Origin: Burkholderiales bacterium
GTDB taxonomy: Bacteria > Pseudomonadota > Gammaproteobacteria > Burkholderiales > Burkholderiaceae_C
Reading direction: 5' to 3'
Length of the DNA stretch: 64,000 nucleotides
Assembly: GCA_028868825.1 (NCBI GenBank)
Contig: JAGWTU010000005.1
Span: 1-64,000, forward strand
The notes below the pieces were generated by a model. The model saw only the letters and a program-made list of their open reading frames with translations. It did no database searches and had not been told where the DNA came from. Positions 26,640 to 34,513 of this stretch are shown here, piece after piece (the stretch's first letter is position 1; every line of letters starts with the position of its first letter). Made by a program: the position numbers and the translations under genes.

Positions 26640-29600
26640 ATGAGCCTCGAAGCCGCGTCACCGGCCGCGTCACCGGCTGCGCCATCGCCGCGTCCCGGCC
26701 TGCGCGCGGTGCTCTGGCGCCTGATCGGCTGGTCGATGGCGCCGCTGCTGATCCTGGCCGCGCTGCTGGCGCTGGCCGACCTGCGCCACGATTTCGATGC
26801 CAACGATGTCGCGGCCCTGCGCCAGGGCGAGCAATCCGCTCTCGTCATCGACAACGGGCTGGCGCCGGCGATGCAGTCGCTGCGCGTGATCGCCGCATCG
26901 CCCTGGCTCGACGACCCGGCGCGCTGGGCCGATCTGCACCGGCAACTGCAGGCCTTCGAGCGCGCCTTCGGCAGCGCGGTCGTGCTGGGCGACGGCGAGG
27001 GCCGCATGCTGCTGCACAGTGCCCACCCCTACGGCGAGCCGTTGCCGGCCCTGCCGCGGCCGCCCGGCGCCGCCGCGGCGCCGGCGGCGATCGGCAGCGG
27101 CCGCCCGGCGGTCGGCGACGGCTTCGTCGGCCCGCTGTCGCATCGCCTGCAGTTCGCGATCGCCGTGCCGGTCGTGCGCAGCGGTCGACCGACCCTGGTG
27201 CTGCTGACGGTGATCGACGCCGCGCGCATCCAGCAGATCGTCGACCGCCTGCGACTCGACGCCGGCACCACGGTGGTCGTGCGCGACAGCCGCGGCACCG
27301 TGCTCGCGCGGCGCGGCGCCCGCGGCGCCGCCGATGGCGCCGAACCGGGCCGTCGCCTGGCGCTGCCGAGCGCCCCCTGGACCGTCGAGCTGCAGTTCCC
27401 GCGCTCGGCCACCGTCGACCCGCTCGTGCGCACCGCGCTGGCGCTGATCGCGCTGATCGTCGCCGCCACGCTGGCCGGCCTGCTGATGGGCAGCCGCGTC
27501 AGCCGCCGGCTGGCGCGCGACGCGGCCCTGCTGGCCGAGCCGGCGGCCGGCGGCGAACCCGGGATCGCCGAGTTTGCCGCATTGCGTCGGCGCATCGACG
27601 CCGGCGCACGGGAACGCGAAGCGGCGCTGCAGGCGCTGGGCGAGCGCGAGGCGACCTTCAGGACGCTGTTCGACGGCCTGCCCGACGCCGTCGTCTACAC
27701 CGACGCCGAGCGCCGCGTGCGGCTCGTCAATCCGATGTTCAGCACCACCTTCGGCTACGCCGCCGCCGAGATCGTCGGCCGCACGACCGAAGCGATGTAC
27801 GCCGATGCCGGCGACCACGCCAGCATCGGCCGCGAGCACGAAGCCGCCGCCGCCGGCACGCCGCCGCGGACCTACGAGCTGTGCTACCGGCGCAAGGACG
27901 GCGTGCTGTTCTGGGGCGAATCGCGCGTGCTGACCATCCACGGCAGCGGCGGCGAGGTGATCGGTCGGCTCTCGGTGCACCGCGACGTCAGCCTGCGCCG
28001 CCAGGACCGCGAGCGCCTCGCGCGTTCGCAGGCCCAGCTCCACAGCTTCATCCGCCAGGCGCCGAGCTGCATGGCGATCTTCGACCGCCGCATGAACTAC
28101 CTCGCGGTGAGCCAGCGCTGGGTCACCCAGCACGGGCATGGCGCGGACGAACTCGTCGGCCGCCATCATTACGAACTCCTGCCCGACCAGCCCCCGCGCT
28201 GGCGCGAGATCCACCGGCGCGCACTCGCCGGCGAGACGGTGACGGCGGACGCCGACCATTGGCTGCGCGACGACGGCCGCGAGGAATGGCACCGCTGGGC
28301 CGTCGTGCCCTGGACCGACGCGGCCGGTGCGATCGGCGGCATCATCGTCGCGACCGAGGACATCAGCGAGCGCATGCGCGCCGAGCGGGCGCTGCACGAC
28401 GCCCACGAGCGCTTCGCCGGCGTGTTCGAGCACAGCCCGGTCGCCATCGCGATCGGACAGGCCGCGGACGCCCGCTTCATCGAGCTCAATCCGGCCTGGG
28501 AGGCGTTGCTCGGCCACCGCCGCGACGAGGCGATCGGACGCACCGGCGCCGAGCTCGGCATCTGGGTCGACCCGCAGGCCCGCGCAACGATGCTCGAAGC
28601 GGTGCGCGGTGGCCGAGCGCCGCCGACGCTGGAGACGCAGTTCCGGCGCCAGGACGGCCGCATCGTCGACGTCGAGCATTCGGCCTGCCCGATCGAGATC
28701 GGCGGCGTCGCGCACATGATCGCGATGGCCAGCGACATCACGCCGCGCAAGCAGGCGCAGCGCGAACTCGCGGACCAGCGGCAGCAGCTGGCGACGCTCG
28801 TCGAGCAGCGCACGGCCGAGCTCGAGGAGGCCTACCGCTCGCTCGAGGAGAGCGCGCGCTTCAACCGCGCCCTCATCGACAACCTGCCGGTGCGCGTGAG
28901 CTACTGGGACGACGGGCTGCGGCTGCGCTACGCCAACCGGACCTTCCTCGACTGGGTCGGCGCGCCGGCCTGGGCGCTGCTCGGGCGCGGCCTGGCCGAG
29001 ACGCTCGACGCCGAGCAGGCGCGCGTGTGCGAACCGCAGGCCCGCGCCGGCCTCGCGGGCGAGCGCCGGACCTTCGAGTACGCGAGCCGGCGCGACGACC
29101 GGCCCTACGTGCACCAGCTCGTCGTCGTGCCCGACCTGCGCGACGACGCGCCGCCGCACGGCATCTTCGTGATGGCCTTCGACATCACGGCGCTCAAGCA
29201 GGCCGATTCCGAGTTGCGGCGCACCAACGCCGAGCTCATCGCCGCGCGCGACCAGGCCGACGCGGCGAACCGCTCCAAGAGCGCCTTCCTGGCCAATATG
29301 AGCCACGAGATCCGCACGCCGATGAACGCCGTCATCGGCCTGACCTACCTGCTCGAGCGCGACAGCCGCGACGCGCTGCAGCGCGCGCGCCTGGCGAAGA
29401 TCGACGGCGCGGCCAAGCACCTGCTGCACGTCATCAACGACATCCTCGACCTGTCGAAGATCGACGCCGGCAAGCTCGCGCTCGAGCAGATCGAGTTCGC
29501 GCGCGACGAGCTGCTGGGATCGGTGTTCGAGATGGTCGCCCAAGCCGCCGGCGACAAGGGCATCGAGCTGGTCCTCGACGCCGACGAGATGCCCGAACGG

Positions 29601-31238
29601 CTGGTCGGCGACCGCAAGCACCTGGCGCAGGCGCTGATCAACCTGCTGGCCAACGCGGTCAAGTTCACCGATCGCGGCTGGGTGCGCCTGCGTGCCGAAC
29701 GGCTCGCCGAGCAAGGCGCTCGCTCGCTGCTGCGCTTCGAGGTCCGCGACACCGGCATCGGCATCCCGGCGGACCGCCGTGCGGCGCTGTTCAACGATTT
29801 CGAGCAGGTCGATGTCTCGACGACGCGGCGCCATGGCGGCACCGGACTGGGCCTGGCCCTGACGCGCCGGCTGGCCGAGCTGATGGGCGGCGAGGTCGGT
29901 GTCGAGAGCGAACCCGGCCAGGGCAGCGCGTTCTGGTTCACGGCCTGGCTGCAACAAGCCGGGCCGGCGCCGTCGCGGACCGATCCGGCGTCGCTGCGCG
30001 GGCTGCGCGCGCTGCTCGTCGACGACCTCGCCGAGGCGCGGCTCGTCATCGGCGCCCAGCTCGAGCGGCTGGGGCTCGAGGTCGAGGCGCTGAGCGACGG
30101 CGCCCAGACGCTGGCGCGCGTGGAGGCGGCCAGCGCCGCCGGCCGCCACTACGACCTGATGCTGATCGACTGGCGCATGGACGCGATGGACGGCCTCGAG
30201 ACGCTGCGCGCGCTGCGCCGGCTGCTCGGCGACGGCATGCCGCCGGCGATCCTCGTCACCGCCCATGGCGAGGACTCGCTGGGCGAGCAGGCGCGCGCCG
30301 CCGGCTTCGACGCCGTGCTCGCCAAGCCGCCCACGGCCTCGTCGCTGCACGACGCGCTCGTCCAGGCGCTGCGCCGCGGCAGCGACGCGCCGCCGCCGGG
30401 GCCACGGCCGGTCGGCGAGGCCGAGGCCGCGCTGCGCGGCCAACACGCCGGCCGCCGCGTCCTGCTGGCCGAGGACAACCCGGTGAACCAGGAGGTGGCG
30501 CTGGCGCTGCTGACGAATGTCGGCCTCACCGTCGAGGTGGCGGAAGACGGCCGCACCGCAGTCGAGCTGGCCCGCACGCGCGAATACGACCTCGTGCTGA
30601 TGGACATGCAGATGCCCGAGATCGACGGCATCGCCGCGACGCGCGAGATCCGCCGCAGCCTCGGCCAGGCGCTGCCGATCATCGCGATGACCGCGAACGC
30701 CTACGCCGAGGACCGCGAGAGCTGTCTCGCGGCGGGGATGAACGACCATGTCGCCAAGCCGGTCGACCCGCCGGCGTTCTATGCGCTGCTGCTGCGCTGG
30801 CTGCCGCCGCACGGCGGTGCCGGCGCGGCGGCGCCGCAGCCCGCCGACGACAGCGCCGCCTCGCAGCTGCACGAGCGGCTGGCGGGCATCGCCGATCTCG
30901 ACGTCGCGCAGGTGATGCATTTCGTCGGCGGCCGCGGCGAGACGCTCGAGATCGTGCTGCGCAGCTTCGTCAGGAACTACGGCGGCGGCGCGCCGGTGCT
31001 GCTCGAGCCGCCCTGCGCCGAGAACCTGGACGCCTGGCGCGGGGTCTGCCACTCGACGCGCGGCGCCTGTGCCGTCGTCGGCGCCCCCGAGCTCGCACGC
31101 GAGCTCGGGGAGATCGAGAGCGGCGTCGACGCCGGCGCCGCGGCCGTGCATTGGGCCGCGCGCGGGCGCGCGCTGCATGCGCGCTTCCTCGCCCTCGTCC
31201 AGCGCGTCGCGCAGGCGCTGGCCGCCGGCCCGCATTGA
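26640..31238 (+). CDS. Unorthodox hybrid histidine kinase (4 PAS, HisKA, HATPase, 2 REC, Hpt)
   Basis: 1532 residues from the ATG at 26640. TM1 about 28-48, an extracytoplasmic domain, TM2 about 265-287, then four PAS domains (about 330-450, 455-575, 585-705 and 735-860) with a coiled coil (QLATLVEQRTAELEEAY) between the third and fourth. HisKA has His889 in ANMSHEIRTPMN. HATPase has NLLANAVKFTD, DTGIGI and GTGLGLALTRRL. The two receivers have D1177 (LMLIDWRM) and D1322 (LVLMDMQMP). The C-terminal Hpt-like domain has His1471 in CHSTRGACAVVGA. This is a full internal phosphorelay of the BvgS/RocS type. The partners are probably the NarL regulator and REC-EAL protein just upstream. Confidence 0.93.
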   Translation: MSLEAASPAASPAAPSPRPGLRAVLWRLIGWSMAPLLILAALLALADLRHDFDANDVAALRQGEQSALVIDNGLAPAMQSLRVIAASPWLDDPARWADLHRQLQAFERAFGSAVVLGDGEGRMLLHSAHPYGEPLPALPRPPGAAAAPAAIGSGRPAVGDGFVGPLSHRLQFAIAVPVVRSGRPTLVLLTVIDAARIQQIVDRLRLDAGTTVVVRDSRGTVLARRGARGAADGAEPGRRLALPSAPWTVELQFPRSATVDPLVRTALALIALIVAATLAGLLMGSRVSRRLARDAALLAEPAAGGEPGIAEFAALRRRIDAGAREREAALQALGEREATFRTLFDGLPDAVVYTDAERRVRLVNPMFSTTFGYAAAEIVGRTTEAMYADAGDHASIGREHEAAAAGTPPRTYELCYRRKDGVLFWGESRVLTIHGSGGEVIGRLSVHRDVSLRRQDRERLARSQAQLHSFIRQAPSCMAIFDRRMNYLAVSQRWVTQHGHGADELVGRHHYELLPDQPPRWREIHRRALAGETVTADADHWLRDDGREEWHRWAVVPWTDAAGAIGGIIVATEDISERMRAERALHDAHERFAGVFEHSPVAIAIGQAADARFIELNPAWEALLGHRRDEAIGRTGAELGIWVDPQARATMLEAVRGGRAPPTLETQFRRQDGRIVDVEHSACPIEIGGVAHMIAMASDITPRKQAQRELADQRQQLATLVEQRTAELEEAYRSLEESARFNRALIDNLPVRVSYWDDGLRLRYANRTFLDWVGAPAWALLGRGLAETLDAEQARVCEPQARAGLAGERRTFEYASRRDDRPYVHQLVVVPDLRDDAPPHGIFVMAFDITALKQADSELRRTNAELIAARDQADAANRSKSAFLANMSHEIRTPMNAVIGLTYLLERDSRDALQRARLAKIDGAAKHLLHVINDILDLSKIDAGKLALEQIEFARDELLGSVFEMVAQAAGDKGIELVLDADEMPERLVGDRKHLAQALINLLANAVKFTDRGWVRLRAERLAEQGARSLLRFEVRDTGIGIPADRRAALFNDFEQVDVSTTRRHGGTGLGLALTRRLAELMGGEVGVESEPGQGSAFWFTAWLQQAGPAPSRTDPASLRGLRALLVDDLAEARLVIGAQLERLGLEVEALSDGAQTLARVEAASAAGRHYDLMLIDWRMDAMDGLETLRALRRLLGDGMPPAILVTAHGEDSLGEQARAAGFDAVLAKPPTASSLHDALVQALRRGSDAPPPGPRPVGEAEAALRGQHAGRRVLLAEDNPVNQEVALALLTNVGLTVEVAEDGRTAVELARTREYDLVLMDMQMPEIDGIAATREIRRSLGQALPIIAMTANAYAEDRESCLAAGMNDHVAKPVDPPAFYALLLRWLPPHGGAGAAAPQPADDSAASQLHERLAGIADLDVAQVMHFVGGRGETLEIVLRSFVRNYGGGAPVLLEPPCAENLDAWRGVCHSTRGACAVVGAPELARELGEIESGVDAGAAAVHWAARGRALHARFLALVQRVAQALAAGPH

Positions 31239-31288
31239 GCGCCCCGGCGGGATAGCGGGCAGCGGGATTCCGGGACTGCGCGATAATC

Positions 31289-31317
31289 GATAGCTCTCTA
31301 ATGATTAGATCGCTATC
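31289..31317. promoter_or_regulatory. Probable MarR operator
   Basis: A near-perfect 29-base palindrome: outer arms GATAGC/GCTATC, inner arms TCTAAT/ATTAGA around a single central G, with only the two-base spacers failing to pair. It ends three bases before the marR-family start codon and is strongly A/T-rich for this genome. Position and shape are those of an autoregulatory MarR site. A GATAAT hexamer at 31282-31287 may be the -10 box. Confidence 0.8.
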
Positions 31318-31320
31318 ACC

Positions 31321-31755
31321 ATGGCCTCGACCCCGATCGAGGAGCGCTTCAGCGCGGCGCTCCATCACAGCGCCCGCGCTTGGCGCCTGGCGGTCGACCG
31401 CCGGCTCAAGGACCTCGGGCTGAGCCAGGCCGGCTGGATGACGATCGCCGTCGTCGCCAAGGCGCCGCGATCGCAGACCGAGATCGCCCGCCATGTCGGC
31501 GTCGAAGGCGCGACGATGGTCGCGATGCTCGACCGGCTCGCCAAGGCCGGGCTGATCACGCGAGCGCCCTCGCCCACCGACCGCCGCGTCAAGCTCGTCG
31601 AACTCACGGACGCCGGCCGGCTGCTGTACGCGCAGGTGCGCCGCGAGGCCGACGCCGTGCGCCACCGGCTGCTCGCCGGCATCGACGCGGCCAGCCTCGA
31701 GGACGCGGCGCGGCTGCTCGAGCAACTGCACGCGGCGGCGGAGGCCATCGAATGA
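31321..31755 (+). CDS. MarR-family transcriptional regulator
   Basis: 144 residues, winged helix-turn-helix. Visible parts are LSQAGWMTIAVVAKAP, SQTEIARHVGVEGATMVAMLDRLAKAGLI (recognition helix region) and the wing RAPSPTDRRVKLVELTDAG. It starts immediately after a palindromic operator, so it very probably represses itself and the exporter gene behind it, with which it shares an ATGA overlap. No Shine-Dalgarno sequence is visible because the operator occupies that position; the message may be short-leadered. The ligand is unknown; the coupled pump suggests a drug-like or phenolic compound. Confidence 0.92.
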   Translation: MASTPIEERFSAALHHSARAWRLAVDRRLKDLGLSQAGWMTIAVVAKAPRSQTEIARHVGVEGATMVAMLDRLAKAGLITRAPSPTDRRVKLVELTDAGRLLYAQVRREADAVRHRLLAGIDAASLEDAARLLEQLHAAAEAIE

Positions 31756-33269
31756 GCCCCACCGCGGCGGCGGTGCCGCACCGCGGCATGATCACCCTGT
31801 CGATCATGCTGGCGACCATCATGCAGGCGCTGGACACGACGATCGCCAACGTCGCGCTGCCGCACATGCAGGGCAGCCTGCAGGCGGCGCAGGACCAGAT
31901 CACCTGGGTGCTGACCTCGTACATCGTCGCCGCGGCCATCGCCACGCCGCTGTCGGGCTGGCTGTGCGGCCGCTTCGGCCGGCGCCGCGTGTTCATGGGC
32001 GCGGTGATCGGCTTCACCGTCGCCTCGGCGCTGTGCGGCCTGGCCGACAGCCTGTGGCAGATCGTCGCCGCGCGGCTGCTGCAGGGCGTCTTCGGCGCCG
32101 CGCTGGTGCCGCTGTCGCAGGCCGTGCTGCTCGACATCAACCCGAAGGAGAAGGTCGGCCAGGCGATGGCGATCTGGGGCGCCGGCATCATGGTCGGGCC
32201 CATCCTCGGGCCCATGCTCGGCGGCTGGCTGACCGAGAACGCGAGCTGGCGCTGGGTCTTCCTGATCAACCTGCCGGTGGGGCTGATGGCGCTGTACGGC
32301 ATGGCGCGCTGGCTGCCCGAGAGCCGGCCCGAGGGGCAGAAGCTCGACCTCTTCGGCTTCGCCACGCTGAGCCTCGCGGTGGGACTGCTGCAGATGTTCC
32401 TCGACCGCGGCGACCTGCTCGACTGGTTCGACGCGCCCGAGATCCGCCTCGAGGCCGCCGGCTGCGTCGTCGCGACGCTGTTCTTCGTCGCCCACACGGC
32501 GACGGTGCGCGGCGACTGCTTCCTCAACCGCGCGCTGCTGCGCGACCGCAACTTCGTCACCTGCGTGTTGTTCGGCTTCGTCGTCGGCATGATCATCTAC
32601 GCGACGATGGCGCTGCTGCCGCAACTGCTGCAGGGCCAGCTCGGCTACCCCGTCGTCTACACCGGCGAGGTGATGGCGCCGCGCGGCGTCGGCACGATGC
32701 TGGCGATGTTCGTCGTCGGCCGACTCGTGCAGCGCGTCGACCTGCGCGCGCTGATGGCCTTCGGTTTCGGGCTCACGGCGCTGTCGCTGTACCAGATGGC
32801 GACGATCACGCCGCAGATGGACAGCCATATCGTGATCCTCTCGGGCTTCATCCAGGGCGTGGGCATGGGGTTCACCTTCGTGCCGCTGAGCACGGCCGCC
32901 TTCGCGACGCTGGACCCGGCGCTGCGCCACGACGGCACGCCGATCTACAGCCTGGTGCGCAACATCGGCAGCAGCGTCGGCATCTCGATCGTGCAGTCGC
33001 TGCACACGCAGCGCCTGGCCAGCGCCCATGCCGACCTCGCGGCTGCCGCGCACACGGGCGCGCTCGCGGGCGGCGCCTGGGACCTCGGCCAGGCCGGCGG
33101 CGTCGCGGCGCTGAACGCCGAAGTGACGCGGCAGGCGTCGCTGCTCGCCTATATTGCCGACTTCCGCGTCATGTTCATCGTCACGCTGCTGTCGATGCCG
33201 CTGCTGCTGCTGATCCGGCGCCCGCGGCGGCCCGGCGACCCCGAGGACAGCATCGCCTTCGTCGACTGA
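31752..33269 (+). CDS. MFS drug-resistance transporter (DHA2, EmrB type)
   Basis: 505 residues, about 14 hydrophobic segments. Family motifs: MQALDTTIANVALPHMQGSL in the first helix, a GRFGRRRVFMGAVIG loop motif and a GPILGPMLGGWL antiporter motif C in helix 5. The DHA2/EmrB group exports drugs and toxic compounds with proton antiport. The gene starts in the stop codon of marR (ATGA), so regulator and pump form one operon. No EmrA-type adaptor is present, unlike typical emrAB loci. An LtrA gene follows 14 bases later. The substrate is unknown. Confidence 0.92.
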   Translation: MSPTAAAVPHRGMITLSIMLATIMQALDTTIANVALPHMQGSLQAAQDQITWVLTSYIVAAAIATPLSGWLCGRFGRRRVFMGAVIGFTVASALCGLADSLWQIVAARLLQGVFGAALVPLSQAVLLDINPKEKVGQAMAIWGAGIMVGPILGPMLGGWLTENASWRWVFLINLPVGLMALYGMARWLPESRPEGQKLDLFGFATLSLAVGLLQMFLDRGDLLDWFDAPEIRLEAAGCVVATLFFVAHTATVRGDCFLNRALLRDRNFVTCVLFGFVVGMIIYATMALLPQLLQGQLGYPVVYTGEVMAPRGVGTMLAMFVVGRLVQRVDLRALMAFGFGLTALSLYQMATITPQMDSHIVILSGFIQGVGMGFTFVPLSTAAFATLDPALRHDGTPIYSLVRNIGSSVGISIVQSLHTQRLASAHADLAAAAHTGALAGGAWDLGQAGGVAALNAEVTRQASLLAYIADFRVMFIVTLLSMPLLLLIRRPRRPGDPEDSIAFVD

Positions 33270-33283
33270 GATCCCCGCGCCCC

Positions 33284-34513
33284 GTGAACCGGCCCCTCAA
33301 GCGACCGCCCGCCGGTCGCGACATCCACGAAGCGCACCGCGCGTCGACGCCGCTCGAGCTGCTGTTCGACCTGTGTTTCGCGATCGGCATCAGCGTCGCG
33401 GCGTCGAACTTCGCCCACGCGGCGGCGCAGGGGCGCATCGGCCACGCGCTGTTCGGCTTCGGCTTCTCGTTCTTCGCCGTCTGGTGGGCCTGGATGAACT
33501 TCACCTGGTACGCCTCGGCCTACGACAACGACGACGGCATCCACCGCCTGCTGACGCTGACGCAGATCCTCGGCGCGCTGATCATGGCCACCGGCATCCC
33601 CGACATCTACGCCGAGACGCCGCGCAACGGCACCGTCGTCGTCGGCTACGCGACGATGCGCGTGGCGCTGGTCGCGATGTGGCTGCGCGCCGCGCGCGGC
33701 GACCCGGCGCGGCGCCGCACCTGCCTGCGCTACGCGACGACGATCGCGCTGCTGCAGTTGGCCTGGATCGCCGGGGCGCTGTTCGTACCCGCCGCCGACT
33801 TGCTGCTGTACTACCCGGTGCTCCTCGTCGCCGAACTCGCGGTGCCGGTGTGGGCCGAGCGTGCCGGCCAGACGCCCTGGCACCCGCACCACATCGCCGA
33901 CCGTTATGCGGCCTTCGCGATCATCGTGCTCGGCGAGGGCCTCGTGGGCACGGTCGCGGCGATCCAGTCGGTGCAGGCCACCGAAGGCTGGTCGTTCGAT
34001 CTCGCGCTGGTCGGCGGCGTCGGCACCGCGCTCACTTTCTGCCTGTGGTGGATCTACTTCATCATCCCGCACGGCGCGGCGCTGGCGGCGCGGCGCGCCG
34101 TCGCGCTGCGCTGGGGCTATGGCAGCGCCTTCGTGTTCGCCTCGCTGGCCGCGATGGGCTCGGGCCTGCACGTGGCCGCCGACGCCATCGGCCACCCGCA
34201 CGCGCATGCGGCGCCGCTGGTGCTGGCGTTGATCGCGCTGCCCATCCTCGTCTTCGAACTCGTCTGCGTCGCCGTCTACGCCGCGCTCGCGGCCTTCGAC
34301 GGTGCGCATCTCGCGCTGGCGCTGTTCAACGCGTTGCAGTTCGCTGCCGTCATCGCCGCGGCCGCCGCCGGCGCGCCCTTCGTCGCCTGCCTCGCGCTGC
34401 TGCTGGCGGGGCCGCTGGCGATCATCGCGTTCGACATCCGCGTCGGCGCCCGGCGCCGCGCCCGCGCGCTGCAGGCGCTGGCCGCCGACGCGAGCGGCCA
34501 CCCCGCGTCCTAG
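33284..34513 (+). CDS. LtrA-family membrane protein
   Basis: 409 residues from a GTG at 33284, 14 bases after the pump gene. Family marks near the N-terminus are STPLELLFDLCFAIGISVAASNFAHA and AVWWAWMNFTWYASAYDNDD; about 11 TM segments follow, with PHHIADRYAAFAIIVLGEGLVG in the middle. LtrA was named after a Listeria low-temperature-requirement mutant; its molecular activity is unknown. Its stop codon shares the four bases CTAG with the stop of the converging kinase gene. The GTG start is chosen because it precedes the conserved region at the usual distance. Confidence 0.88.
   Translation: MNRPLKRPPAGRDIHEAHRASTPLELLFDLCFAIGISVAASNFAHAAAQGRIGHALFGFGFSFFAVWWAWMNFTWYASAYDNDDGIHRLLTLTQILGALIMATGIPDIYAETPRNGTVVVGYATMRVALVAMWLRAARGDPARRRTCLRYATTIALLQLAWIAGALFVPAADLLLYYPVLLVAELAVPVWAERAGQTPWHPHHIADRYAAFAIIVLGEGLVGTVAAIQSVQATEGWSFDLALVGGVGTALTFCLWWIYFIIPHGAALAARRAVALRWGYGSAFVFASLAAMGSGLHVAADAIGHPHAHAAPLVLALIALPILVFELVCVAVYAALAAFDGAHLALALFNALQFAAVIAAAAAGAPFVACLALLLAGPLAIIAFDIRVGARRRARALQALAADASGHPAS

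Noticed and set aside
26670..31235. A 1521-residue open frame on the minus strand
   Set aside because: Fully antisense to the hybrid kinase, low-complexity composition and no recognisable domain.
31365..33053. A 562-residue minus-strand frame over marR and the MFS gene
   Set aside because: His/Asp/Gln-rich antisense shadow; the plus-strand genes have clear family motifs and an operator.
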